Of a DNA stretch of 64,000 nucleotides, positions 22,001 to 32,639 are shown one piece after another (position 1 is the first letter of the stretch; the number at the start of each line of letters is the position of its first letter). The translations under genes and the position numbers were made by a program. The notes under the pieces are model-generated. The model ran no database searches. It was not told where the DNA came from and was given only the letters and a program-made list of their open reading frames with translations. Origin of the DNA: Uloborus plumipes (Eukaryota > Arthropoda > Arachnida > Araneae > Uloboridae); contig JAXGGA010005557.1 of assembly GCA_038373865.1 (NCBI GenBank), positions 1 to 64,000 on the forward strand, written 5' to 3'.

Positions 22001-22448
22001 TGAGCAAGTTGAAAAGAGTGAAGATTCTGATGAAAATACGAACTTAAATAATGGTACTTTTGAAAAGCAACTGTGTGTTCAATCCCGCAACGAACATCTT
22101 GAAGCAAGAAGTGTCAGTTTTTCAGTTGAAGAGTTGCCGCAAGACGATAATCATAATACAATCTGGAAAGGGAGAAATCCTTCTGTGCAACCAAAAACAG
22201 AAAGACAAGAAGTCCCACAAAAAGCGCACTGTGGATCTGAAATGGATCATAGCAGGACACGAGAAGCAAAGGATGATGAAGTTAAGATATATGTTTCTTA
22301 TAGTGATTTATTGTATCCAGCACCTGATGATGAATTTGAGGCTGAATATGCTTCTTCCTTGAGTTACAGTAATTACAGTAACAGCGTTTGTTCATCAAAT
22401 GGGCGGCTGCCCAAAAATAAATGTAAGAAATGTCTTCAGAAGATGTAG
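19029..22448 (+). CDS. Large single-pass type I membrane protein, family unknown
   Basis: A 1,139-codon frame without introns. The ATG at 19029 is chosen because it opens a signal peptide: positively charged start, hydrophobic core RIIIILLVMCDVLA, predicted cut near residue 22. Residues 23-566 are a hydrophilic ectodomain rich in Lys, Ser, Asn and Glu, with two internal duplications: an IEIK..TNxS..LLSK block near 285 and 385, and TSGIAE(R/K)NL at about 430 and 480. A single membrane helix (FALWVMIVGGVTSAVLVTVC, about 567-591) is followed by the stop-transfer sequence TKKKRSK. The cytoplasmic tail (about 594-1139) begins very basic (SKQNPKRGEKKRSAKKHHK) and then becomes acidic. It repeats DLDYSEQ at 864, 925 and 987 and a KIYxSxSDLL..PDDE(Y/F)EA block at 806 and 1086. 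No known domain recognised; almost no cysteine in the ectodomain. Function unknown; possibly a lineage-specific surface protein. Confidence 0.85.
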   Translation: MLKLLWCMRIIIILLVMCDVLAVILSDEDSKHLQQQSVNTDDFILVRDITKEEIIDPDQQIPNSLHESRFQNNNFRREDDNDFENNLDTTVPIVRRQFRNNEWTLDNRKYSPFSETRRGEFASDMNGNMNGRDSRWKTNMEKAQQTNDDSEIQRKNFADKLKQFLLDIAKSKRFDSVTTPKNLPERTFLSQPHVSVKKTSVAKNVPEESVSSEKSKSKVMSTKTPRHKKDGARKVVRRKRIHKRLEHQTNSVSQKSPKLRRKVLRQNISNETKHDELQPMEHKKSIEIKIVQKSNTNASEIIKKMNEMLDLLSKSLTEKNTQRSKIFSNENTEPSVLPTPIELKDIKNKNSKKPKFEVRQIPEKEKKNMIRKDDTPSELLSGDGKLIEIKAFHSNGTNSSVGIHELLALLSKLTRKDTSVFDRKILTSTTSGIAERNLMDLNEVSKVSAHNENFQTVEFSETTSIQNFLISAQKIYTSKTSGIAEKNLVDPNQISKISARNEKNRLRSSVQTTTSEMIAKHDDGTLIRFENGHYLSQPPLARLKKESAEQSSNVENYKSKEPTKDTFALWVMIVGGVTSAVLVTVCLVVVCTKKKRSKALGDFDHGPLQSAVKLTSQKLLNRKVKSSKMDQKPAEKQSKQNPKRGEKKRSAKKHHKSGSHSVMELHRLEQMEKEKIRGIKQNINLHNGAHKTLKVLSNANLESRERDDHFLQEGSNRNFEVNYDIFEEQRSEQTGNQCREIKNTSSLSSIEDVKISRHNTRNTLKRDKMQSVVPKTESFELIQNEHIGPESDQTRIRKVKDIEAAKIYFSDSDLLPVPDDEYEAQIRYPSLLLMSDDKNNLANERKDKQNFVQNRALTVQSNDDLDYSEQDDCFLKKEKSRNFETQRAASLPYGESKNGLRTSNERTNANKSVQRRMSTEASNVDLDYSEQDDCSLKAKEEDFEAQRRYSSSLPHSDSENIHCSLNERKDLKNVAQNKGFTEESIYDLDYSEQVEKSEDSDENTNLNNGTFEKQLCVQSRNEHLEARSVSFSVEELPQDDNHNTIWKGRNPSVQPKTERQEVPQKAHCGSEMDHSRTREAKDDEVKIYVSYSDLLYPAPDDEFEAEYASSLSYSNYSNSVCSSNGRLPKNKCKKCLQKM

Positions 22449-22498
22449 TCAAATTGAACTACTGATGACGTCTTGGTAATGCATCCTTTCAGACTTCT

Positions 22499-22504
22499 AA
22501 TAAA
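22499..22504 (+). terminator. Polyadenylation signal of the membrane-protein gene
   Basis: AATAAA about 50 bases after the stop codon at 22448, with GT-rich sequence further down (TGTAATGTGTATGTATAA near 22540). Fits a very short 3' untranslated region. Confidence 0.6.
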
Positions 22505-22660
22505 TATGTGATTCAGTGCTATTAAAAAACTTGAACACATTGTAATGTGTATGTATAATTATTTTATGTAGTGCTCATAAAATGGGCTATTAAGCTGTGT
22601 GAGTTTCCATCACCTGTAATCTTGATTAAGTGATTTCTTGTTATCCTTTTTTGGGGGGAT

Positions 22661-23053
22661 GGCGAACGCTTGTGATTTTCTAATTATCGTCAATGATTAA
22701 TTTTTTGCTTTGTACTTCGAAAAAATTAATTTGGTAATAAAATGTCTTGAGCGGAAATACTTTCATGATTAATCTTTTACACAGCGAATTAAAAACAGAT
22801 GATATAAATGCTTTAAATCAAACAACGTAACTTAAAAAAAAATGCTAAAAGCTTTAGAGTAACGTGTTTAAAGTTAAAATCACTTCAAATATGACGCGTA
22901 TTATTTCTTTTATAATGATTAAAATACACAGCAGAATTGTTAAAGCATGACTATCTCTTATACTAATGTCATCTGAAATTGCCTGATTATCGTCAATGAT
23001 TAATTTACTGCTTTATACTTCGTTTAAATTAACTTGGTAATAAAATATCCTGT
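22661..23053 (+). repeat. Direct duplication of a ~80-bp segment
   Basis: 22676-22744 and 22979-23047 are alike, sharing ATTATCGTCAATGATTAATT, TACTTCG and TTGGTAATAAAAT. The copies lie about 303 bp apart and have diverged. Local duplication just downstream of the membrane-protein gene; no TSD or TIR seen. Confidence 0.7.
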
Positions 23054-24844
23054 AATCTCTAAAGTGGCACATCTTCACTTGTCGGACTGGTGAAAACCTC
23101 CATTGAATAATCCATTGGGTGGTAGAAAAAAAAAAAACAAAATAGCATCCGTGGACCATTAGGCAGAAGTCGCAACTCCTCGGAAGTACTGTCAACTTTT
23201 CGCCCTCGCATCATTCAACCCTCCACAGAAGTTATTGATGTGGCCAAATAGGTATTTGGCACTTTTGAAGTAATTTGAGTCCACTGCACTACTTTACAGG
23301 ACAAAACAACTACAAGAACAATCTGAGCTGCAAAATATGCATGCTTGTTTATTTTGATAAAATCGGATCATGCATCTTGAAAACGTTTAGCTGAAATAAA
23401 CTGAAAAAAAATGAAAATTTTCTGGATTGTTTAACAAAGTTATTCAATTTTTACGGTAACTCTTACTTGTCAAATAAAAGTGCTTGAGCAAATTTTTGAG
23501 TACTTTTGGGCTATAAGTATAGTGCTCCTCTGTTAAGTTGAGCAAGAGAAGAATATTGTGCTGAGTTAAATTATGTTTCTTTTGTAATAGTTTCACAAAA
23601 GAATTTTAGCTGCAATCCGTGGAAATAACGTCTTTTTTTTCAATCTTCACTCCCCAAAGAGAAGTAAGCATTGTAAAGATGCATTGTAAAGATCATAGCT
23701 CAAGTTGTCAGAGCCGCACTATATTACAAGCGTTTTAATGACACTCAATGACTTGTTTATTTTTTTTCATTGGCGAGAACAGAAAATATTATTTACGTCG
23801 CCGCCTATTTTGCTCTTCATGCTTTAATGTTACCATTTAATATATTTTTTTTGGATGACTTGGTAGAGATATATTTATAATTCATGCATTATTTTTCATT
23901 TTAATAAAGCTTTTTTTCTTGTTTGCGTGTGTCTGCTTAGTTGCTGTGGACACACGCAACAAGATTCTACTTTTATGGAAGTTTTCAAATTATTAAATGC
24001 TTGTCTTTTTATTTGGGGGATCATTTTACTATTCAATGGCTTAATGTAATTATTTCTTGAATCTTTGCTCATTTTAAGGAAACTTTCCGTTTTGTTTTTA
24101 AGTCCATTAAAAATATGAAGTTTGTATCGCCAAACAAGAAGTTTCCACGCAAATTTGACCAAATAGTGGGGCAACAAATAACATGAAAAGTAATCGACAA
24201 GATTTGAAATGCGCCAAGTGTAAACCTTACAACTAAACGGAAAAGTACTAGCTTTTGTGATTAAGCAACAATCTAGAAAACGAGGGAATAGTAGACGAGG
24301 TCATAGCCTTAACAAAATGGTGTAGCTTTGTGATATGGCGCCTTTTAATTCACACAAAACGGCTGGAAAGTTGAAAGCTTTAAAACTTGTTAAACTACCT
24401 TTGGAAATTTACGGTTTGCCGTTTTCATTTCATTCTTATGTAAAGGAGTTAAAAGGAAAATTAGAAATGTAAATTAGAGCAAAACTGCTTTTCTGAGTTC
24501 TTTTCTCCACAAAAGAACGACTTGAGCCATGAGAAATATTCACTTCCGTAGTGAAGTTACTTTTGTGAGCAGGAGAACATGTCAGTGACCTTACAGTTTT
24601 TAAGAAAAATAAAATATTGAGGAAGAAAGTTGATATAATTCACAGGAGAGTTGAGAGAGAGGAAAAGGTATGTGATTGTAACGAAGTTGTAAAGGTGGAA
24701 ATTCTAATGCAATTTTAAAAGACGGTTATTGAACAACTAGGTGCAAGAAGGTGATTGTTCAACCTTTTAAAACATTTGCAGAAATCACCCAAAACCGTTT
24801 TGAAAATTCTTTAAAAAATATTTTGTCTTCAGACCAGTCAACTG
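23054..24844. other. Non-coding stretch, no recognised feature
   Basis: AT-rich unique DNA. A minus-strand frame at 23896-24177 has no recognisable content. TAAATTTAGAGC-like unique segments only; no TIR, tRNA or exon-like block identified. Confidence 0.5.
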
Positions 24845-25070
24845 GAAAAAAAAATTTTTTTTTGAAGTGGAGGCAGCAAAGGGAATATACTTAATGCATT
24901 TTTCAGAAAAAAGAGCAAAATGCACGTTTATATTATGTTTTTTTTAATTCAGGGGTGTCAATTGCCCCCCCCCCTGAATAAAAAAAACGTAATATAGTTA
25001 TGCATTTTGCTCCTTTTTCCGAAAAATGCGTTAAGTATATTACCTTTGCTGTCTCCCCTTCAAAATTTTG
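24845..25070. repeat. Foldback repeat with poly-C centre
   Basis: Arms 24850-24955 and 24972-25063 are inverted copies (GAAGTGGAGGCAGCAAAGG versus GAAGGGGAGACAGCAAAGG, continuing through ATGCATTTTTC and AAAATGCA). The centre reads CAGGGGTGTCAATTGCCCCC. Probably a small MITE; no clean TSD found. Confidence 0.65.
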
Positions 25071-25721
25071 AAATGTCGGGTCTGACTAGCTTATCTTTCT
25101 GAAATTTTTCAGAAATCATAAAAACTATATTGAAAATTCTTATAAAAAGATTTAGTCTTGAGATTTTATCTGATGTTAGAATTTACCAATATAAAATCAA
25201 GAACACTGTTATTTCAATAAAATAGGTTAAGTATGTGCTATTACTTGATACGTATTAGGGCTGCCTCATTGTTGTTCCAAATATATATAATCATCCAAAA
25301 ATCATTTAATGTTTTTAATAATAATCCAAATGATAGTGAAATTTAATAAGAAAGCAATGAGTGACAATATAATGAATACATAACTGTACAATACGATTAA
25401 TTAACTTTAGTTTCAAATTATTTACAAGAATTATGATTCATATATTTAAAATATAAAAATGAAATAATTTTTGTTACTTTCTTCTAAAACGTAGCCTGTT
25501 CTTTTTCTTTAATGTGTTGTGGAATACTGATAGAAGATATCTCGATCTTGTACGGAAGAGCGCTGATTATTTTTTCTTCCTATATTTGAATATAAAACTC
25601 CAAACTGAAATAATTGAATATTAACACATTGTAAAGTCTTACAGTTTCTTAAAAAAAAGACTTTCAGTTATTTTTGAATTTCAACTCCAGGAGAAATACT
25701 CTTAACTTACATCCCTAATTA

Positions 25722-26394
25722 CAATTGAATGGGCAAGTGGATAAAGGTGATATGTGACAATTTGGGAAAAGCTTACTTTATACCATGGATGGAGGTGAAA
25801 AGGTAATATTTTTTTTCCAAACTTTTTCTTGAAATTTAAAAAAATGTCACATATTACCCAAGTAGCATCAACTCATCGGATTTTGCTCGGCCGATCAACA
25901 AACTCCTCGTAAACTGATCCTGTAACGCACGATGAAATCGTTCCGATCAGTATCCGAGCACGGTTTTCGATGAGCTACTTTTCATCGGAAAGCGATATCC
26001 TTCTGATCAACTTTCCCGATGAAAATAAGCCGAGCTATATTCCATCGGAAAACGATATCCTTCCAATCAAGTTTCCCAATGAAATTCCTCGGCACGGGAC
26101 TGTTCTGCTCGTAAATTGCTCCAAATCTCATCGTATTCTCATCAGATTTTGCTGCTCGGATTCTGCTTGGCCGATGAGACATATTGGATCATCGGCCGAT
26201 GAGAATTTCATCAGGTCTCGATGAATGGCCGATCATCGGCCGATGAGATGATGCTGCTATGGTACCTTTATTCACTTACCCCTTCAACGGTGTAAGTGAG
26301 TTAGCACGATTGAACACACACTAATTTGAATTTATATTAATTTTACGAAATTCAAATGTCACATATCACCTTTATTCAATTGCCCCTTCAATTG
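25722..26394. mobile_element. TIR element 'H' with empty site in neighbouring duplicate
   Basis: Inverted ends CAATTGAATGGGCAA (25722) and TTGCCCCTTCAATTG (26380-26394), each followed inward by ATAAAGGTGATATGTGACA and its reverse complement. The second unit of the local tandem duplication carries the site without the element. It is interrupted by inner element I. Confidence 0.72.
25857..26262. mobile_element. Inner element 'I' made of ATCGG/CCGAT motifs
   Basis: A 406-bp insert in element H, ends CCCAAGTAGCATC and GATGCTGCTATGG, flanked by TA (25855-25856, 26263-26264; TACC also possible). Removing it restores the H-internal sequence GTCACATATTACCTTTATTC. The interior is dense in palindromic TCATCGGCCGATGA-type words. 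Confidence 0.75.
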
Positions 26395-27194
26395 TAAGAA
26401 GGGAAAAAAAAGAAAGAAAGGAGAAAATAAAAGGAAAAGACGGAAAAAAAGAGGGCAAAAATGGAGAAAAGAGATAAATAGGAAACAAAAAAAAAAAAAA
26501 AAAAAAACCGCAAACCCAAATTTGCGACGCAAGACCTACTCGTATATTTAGCAAGTAATACGATCTTTCAAAATATATTTGTGTATGAGATGAGATTTAT
26601 TTTGTTGATTTCAAAGATTTTGACGGTTTAGAGAGAGAAATAAGAGAACTCTTCTTCCTTTTTTTGAAGATTATAAAAAAACAAAAAAAAAAAAAAATCA
26701 AATTCTCAAATGAAATTGTCTTAACAATAGGTGTGACCGTAACTAAATTCATTACATATTCTTACAATGACAAGTAAATATTTCCTCATAATATTGCGAA
26801 CGTTTATAAAGCTTTGTATTTACTTTTAAGAAAAAGACTCTCAACGACTCTGCGAATATTATTGAGAGAATATTCATAACTCACATCTTTAAGCGATGAT
26901 TGTAAGAAGCAAACAAAGAAAGAAAAAGAAATGAAAAGAAAGGAAAAGAGGGAGGAAATATAAAAGAAAAATAAATAAAAAGAGAGAGAGAGAGAGAAAC
27001 AAAACACGCCCACACACATACACAAATTTGCACCGCAATATCCTCGGGTAATTAGAAAGCCATACGATGCTTCAAAACATATTTATGTACGAGATGAGAA
27101 ATTTTCAGAATATTTTATTCTGGTGACGTCAAATATTTTTGAGAGTTTAGAGAGAGCAATAAGAGCCCTCCCCCTCGTTCTGGAAGGTTTTTGT

Positions 27195-27440
27195 CTGTTT
27201 AACGTCTTCTATCATTGCCATCTGCTGTGCTCCGCCACTTGTGATACGGGGCGGAAACTACGCCACTTGTGTTAAAAGGTTGGTCAGCTATCGAATGCCG
27301 ATCTTAAGTATGGTGTAGTAAGTGCGTGCCGAAATAGCAGCGTATTACGCGGTGACTACGTCATTCAGTATGCGCGTGGGCTGTGATTTTGACTGGAAAA
27401 GACGTAGTCGAAGACTCTTTAGAAGAAAAATATAGTTTTA
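27195..27440 (+). promoter_or_regulatory. Promoter-like block with CRE half-site and TCAGT initiator
   Basis: CpG-richer unique sequence with repeated CCACTTGTG, GCGGTGACTACGTCATTCAGTATG near 27350-27373 combining TACGTCA and an arthropod initiator-like TTCAGT, and no TATA box. No ORF of note follows before the transposon at 27770; a spliced or non-coding transcript is possible. Confidence 0.3.
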
Positions 27441-27769
27441 GAGTTCCTGTTTTGAGATGAGTGGCACTTGATGCTTTGATTAAGAGCGGTGTGAAAAACG
27501 TGTGATTTTATGGGAAAATGTTTTGTGGGAAGATTGTTTTAAATTCCGTTTCAGATCATTCAAATCTAGAGAACACACAAAGGGTTTTTGCAGAGTTTTT
27601 TTCTCACAGGTTTTGGAATTTCATATTGCGGTTGAATTGAAATGAAACACGGATCTCGGGGAGCGTGTCAGGGGAGCCATGTCCCAATTAAAGAAACAAA
27701 AAATATCTTAAAATCGTACTTTGAAAAGTTCAATTTTGAAAACTTGACAGGGAAGAGCCCAAGAACGTA

Positions 27770-29334
27770 CACTAGGTGGCCAAAAGTATCCGGACACTTT
27801 CAAAAATTTACATTTTTAGATATAACTCGAGAAATAAGTGATCAATTGTTCTTTAACTTTAGTCATACAAAATATATTCTTCACCGAACATTTCCAAGTT
27901 GAAATTAAATTACCCTTGCATTTGGGGGAAGATAAGAAGGGAGGTCGAAAGAAAAACCGCTTTTTGACCATAACTCTTTGAAAATAGCTCGGAATAAGCT
28001 ATGCATTTCAGTAATTAATTAGCATACTATGTATAATTACTGTACAAATTCAAATGAACGTACCACTCTTACTTCCGAAGATATGAAACATTTTTTAAAA
28101 AACGGCAACTTTATTTGAAGGGTTTTTGCTCATAACACGCAGAGTTTCTGATCAAACCTTATCAAAACTTCAGGAAAGATGACAAAATACAAGAGAAAGA
28201 ACATACTAAAACGATTTTTAAAAATATTAAAAATCCGATGAGATATGAACGTTAAAAGGAAATAATTTTGCACGGCGCATGCGCGAAAGACAGAAATTTA
28301 TAACTACAAAAATATTGTAGCCTGGTGTATGCTGCATCTTATAAAAAAAGTTCCAGTTGAATATCGTAAAAATTGAAAAAGATATCAGCGATCTAGTGAG
28401 CTGTAATTCATTCATTTGCAGTCAATTCATAAATGGAGAGGGGTTGTTCACAAATAGTGTGGGGACAATCGAGCATATTTTACAATGTTAAATTGTATAC
28501 TGTTTAAAAATTTATATTTGGCATAGAAGTCACATTTCGCTCATTCGGCCAAAAAGACCTTATAAGTAGGTGGGCAAAAGTATCCGGAGACCCCCTGAAA
28601 CGTTGATTTTGAACGATGACGAAATAACCTTTATTTTAAAAATAGCTCTTTGTGGACAGACCCTCACTATGTATGTATTGTCTGCGAATGAATGAAATAC
28701 AGCTCACTAGACCGCTGATATCTTTTTCAATTTTCATGATATTCAACTGGAACTTTTTTTATAAGATGCAGTATATACCAGGCTACAATATTTTTGTAGT
28801 TATAAATTTCTGTCGTTCGCGCATGCGCCGTGAAATTTTTTTTCCTTTTAACGTTCATATCTCATCGGATTTTTAATATTTTTAAAAACCGTTTTAGTAT
28901 GTTCTTTCTCTTGTATTTTGTCATCTTTCCTGAAGTTTTGATAAGGTTTGATCAAAAACTCTGCGTGTTATGAGCAAAAACCCTTCAAATAAAATTGCCG
29001 TTTTTAAAAAAAATGTTTCATATCTTCGGAAGTAAGAGTGGTGCGTTCATTTGAATTTGTATAGTAATTATACATAGTATGCTAATTAATTACTGAAATG
29101 CATAGCTTATTCCGAGCTATTTTCAAAGAGTTATGGTCAAAAAGCGGTTATTCTTTCGACCCCCCTTCTTATCGTCCCCCAAATGCAAGGGTAATTTAAT
29201 TTCAACTTGGAAATGTTCGGTGAAGCCTATATTTTGTATGACTAAAGTTAAAGAACAATTGATCACTTATTTCTCCAGCTATATGTAAAAATGTGAATTT
29301 TTGAAAGTGTCCGGATACTTTTGGCCACCTAGTG
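27770..29334. mobile_element. 1.56-kb palindromic TA element (foldback, Tc1-like ends)
   Basis: Arms 27770-28425 and 28676-29334 are near-identical inverted repeats starting CACTAGGTGGCCAAAAGTAT, flanked by TA (27768-27769, 29335-29336). The 250-bp loop contains another terminus-like copy (AGGTGGGCAAAAGTATCCGG, about 28567). No transposase. High arm identity suggests recent origin or gene conversion between arms. Confidence 0.85.
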
Positions 29335-29336
29335 TA

Positions 29337-30122
29337 TGTTATGCTCCAACTTCAAAGATTTTGCTATAATAGTGCCATACACCATTACCCTATGGAAATA
29401 AAGTTTCCGTATTCACCAGGGCCGACGAGAGATCATGCCAGCCTAGTTGGAAACTAGAGTTTCAGGTAGCTCATGATAAAAGGGTCATGACCTGTTATTA
29501 GCAGTCAGTTACTGACACTCAAAAGCAGGACCTAAAAATAGCCCTACTATTTTTTTAGATTACATTCTTTCGATATTTTAACTCATAATCCATCACTTTT
29601 CATTTACTGTCCAGAATTTTCCGTGATTGAAACGCGCCGACATTTTCAAAAAGTCGGGAGTCAATTTAGTTTCGACGTTACTCACATCGAAGTTTCCAAC
29701 ACCTTAAAACGCAATCGATCAAAATCATTACGCTTCTGTGTGACAGTCATTGACACCCAAAAATATCACACTCCGCTTATATCCTGTGATATTTCTAAAC
29801 TGATTGAACATTTCGCTATGTCAGGAATTCGACGAAACATTTGACGCAACACTCGTCTGCAAAAGAGAAGAAAAAAAGGCCCCCAAAAGCAATTCTCGAT
29901 TTGTTAATAGCCTTTCATCAATGGGCCCGTTCATAACAGTTGCGTCCTTAACCCCGAAAATAGAACTGTTACGCCTCTAAATCACGTCTGCGCAGCTGCC
30001 CTAATTGCGAACATACATCTCCTTCATTTGTTATTATTGTTGACGTTCCACAAATATAAGTGTCCGTTTTCTATGAAGTTTTCGCAGTGATTAGTTTTCT
30101 AATTCGATCAAATTTCAATCCA
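29337..30122. other. Non-coding stretch, no recognised feature
   Basis: Unique sequence with a short frame (29623-29844) that has no recognised content. CAGGGCCGACGAGAG at about 29420 and ATGGGCCCGTTCATAACAG at about 29920 resemble transposon ends, but no matching partners were found. Confidence 0.4.
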
Positions 30123-30130
30123 AACAAATG

Positions 30131-30995
30131 CAAGGGCGTAGCTAGGGGGGTGCAGCTGCACCCTCCTAGATCAGAGCCAATGGGAGGTCACTGTGACCTC
30201 CCATTTTATTTATTTTTTTTGACAAACGATTTTGTTTCCTTTCATGCTTTTCATTGTAACATGCTGGTGCAGACGAAAAAGTTCGTATTTCATTACTCGG
30301 TGAAATTTGGAATTTCATTCGGTCATTTAGAGCGCCCCCCCCCCCCTCGCCTCCTCTCCCACCAATAAATTTTAAGTCTAAGTTCTAATTTTCTGTATTG
30401 CGTTTTGCATTGTGGTAAAACCATTTCATGAAAAGCTACTGTTTTGTTCTTTTAAAAATATTTGATACCATCTATTGGTTTAAAGTGTGCATGACTGAAT
30501 AAAGTATAGTTTCTTTGAGTTCATAATTTCTTCCTTTTTTTGTGCAAATAGAATTTCAATCACTTTTTTCTCTTTTTTTCTTGCTTTTTTCTTTCTGTTT
30601 TTATTGAAAAATTTGTCTTTTATGCTAACGTTTGGGAACTTTATATAAATTGCGTTATTATATCTAGTATTGATTACTTTTCAGAAAATGTTAGTAAGCT
30701 TGCCTGTTTTTGAGGAGAAAATTTTTAATTTACCGAATGAAACTCAGAACTTTACTGAATGATTATCTATGTCTACCAAAAGAGACGTGAGGCATCACAA
30801 AAATAAATAAATTAATTAATTAAAGAAAGAAAAATAAATAAAATAAAGAAGTTCAGCCTTGCAATACTGTCTCACTGTTTTCAAGTTTCATCAGCCAATT
30901 TGTATCGGATAAGAAATTTTTGGGAGGTCACAGTGACCTCCTATTGGTGTGCTACTGCTTGCACCCCCCTAACGTCAGTCCTGGCTACGCCCTTG
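30131..30995. mobile_element. Non-autonomous hAT element (CAAGGGCGTAGC ends)
   Basis: 865 bp, ends CAAGGGCGTAGCTAGG and CCTGGCTACGCCCTTG, perfect 8-bp duplication AACAAATG (30123-30130, 30996-31003). Sub-terminal inverted GGGAGGTCACTGTGACCTCC-type palindromes on both sides. GGGCGTAGCYAGG is a common hAT terminus. Confidence 0.9.
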
Positions 30996-31003
30996 AACAA
31001 ATG

Positions 31004-31789
31004 TTTCCGATTTAGCAATATCGCTTACTCTTGAGCAACGCAACGATTCCATGGGATATGATCATGATCAAGTGATTGGCTGAGAAAAAGTTTTATTTCA
31101 TGTAAAACAGTTCTAAGCCTTTTGCATACCGTGAATACCTCCCTTTTTACATGGGATGGAAAAGGTTTACTACCCAGTTGCTAGTGAGTTGTATTAACTC
31201 AGCGTACCCTCAACAAAACACTTTAATTTGAAAAAATATGTTAGATTACTGTTCATAAGATAAAAATTGAGAAAAATTGTAAATAAAAATGTTTTTTCCA
31301 ACGAAAAATTTTCTTGCAACTCGCTCTTTGTAGCACATTCCGCATTCCTCAATCACTTAAGTTGAGGCTGAATTATCAACTGGGTCCTACTCAACTGGTA
31401 AACCACATCTGCAGCAGGTACGGGGAGCACTGGGACTGAAATAAGGTCTTTTTAAGGCTATTTTTTAAGAGGTAACTATTGCAATTTTTTGTTTCAATTA
31501 GCAACAAAGACTTAAACGTGAACGCTTTGTGCGACTTATCTCTATGGCACCCACTTTGGGAAAAGTTAATCTAGGAAAGTTATGACAACATACGACCAGT
31601 GGGCCATATGTTGCTCTCCAAGCGATTCAGTGTGTCCCGGTGTTTGTTCGTTGCTACGATTCGAAAAGGGGAAGATGCATGATTTTCAAACTCACTTGCA
31701 AATGAAAGACCATGAAAAACTGTGCAGAAACATACCAATAACACCTCCATTAAGCCAGCTTAAACATATTTAAAACGAGTTTTAAAAGC
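31004..31789. other. Non-coding stretch, no recognised feature
   Basis: Unique sequence with one 63-codon frame (31582-31773) of unknown meaning. No TIR, tRNA or conserved motif seen. Confidence 0.4.
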
Positions 31790-31945
31790 GATTAGGCCAC
31801 GCCTCCCGAAAAACGAAAGTAGCCGCTCCATGAGTTTGTGACGTCACAGAATACTACTTTTCTCCCTGCGTTCCTTCTGCTAGCGTTTGCTCTGCTGTAC
31901 TGTGCGGAACTTCACTTCACACTAGCAGATATTGAGAAGATGGAT
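31790..31945 (+). promoter_or_regulatory. Promoter-like block with perfect CRE and possible short first exon
   Basis: CCACGCCTCCC and a full palindromic TGACGTCA (in TTGTGACGTCACAG, about 31840-31853), followed 90 bases on by GAGAAGATGG, a fair start context, opening a 23-codon frame from 31941. A GT at 31957 could be a donor site. No downstream exon was identified, so a gene here is only a possibility. Confidence 0.3.
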
Positions 31946-32639
31946 CACGGAATCAATGTATTCCAAATACTAGTTTTAAAGCACAGGTTTTACATAATGC
32001 CAAGTTATTAAGCCTTTACAAGTCGCAAATCTTCACGGTTTATTTATTTATTTTTTTAAATTTTATGTTTTTTTAGCTATAAAAGAATACTTATATGAAG
32101 AACATTTAGCTGGTAAAAACATGGGCTTAGATTCTTTGAGACACATGTCAGTCATGTTAACTGGGGGGTTGGAAAAGAAGAATACAATTTTTGTTATTCA
32201 ACGACAAATATTGATAGCAAATACATTTTTTCGAGATATAAGAACTTGATTTTTGCATAGCGCGTGTTTTTACAAGAATATCAAAATGTGTTTCAAAATG
32301 CAATGCAATTCGGATGTTCTTGAGGATTGTTTGTGATTTATTTCATCAGAAATTTATTTAGAATTTGTTTTATTTAAAGCACATTTTAATTTAGATGATG
32401 ACTTTTTAAAATGTTATTTATAAATCTAAACTTCTATTTATAGATTAATATTTTTTTATTTGTTACTCTGTAGAAAATAATCTGAATAAATGAACAAATA
32501 ATAATAAAAAAATCTACGTTTTAACAATTCATCAAAAATTTAAGAGTTTTTTTTTTTTTTTTTTGAGCAATCGCGATTGCTATTTGGTTTAACTCAATCG
32601 AAGCTGGTATTAACTCCTCAAACCAATTAAATAGCACAC

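Larger units (their letters stand above)
25640..27195 (+). repeat. Tandem duplication, first unit split by a transposon
   Basis: Unit 1 is 25640-25721 plus 26395-26680; unit 2 is about 26822-27195. Shared landmarks in order: AAGACT(T/C)TCA, AACTYACATC, ATTGTAAGAAG, a purine-only run, TTTGCRCCGCAA-type sequence, ATACGAT, GTATGAGATGAGA, then TTTAGAGAGAG. Divergence is substantial, so the duplication is old. Unit 2 lacks the element at 25722-26394. Confidence 0.7.

Noticed and set aside
26890..27010. Purine-rich tract with GA repeats as a regulatory GAGA element
   Set aside because: Part of a degenerate tandem duplication with simple-sequence drift; GAGA-factor use cannot be supported here.
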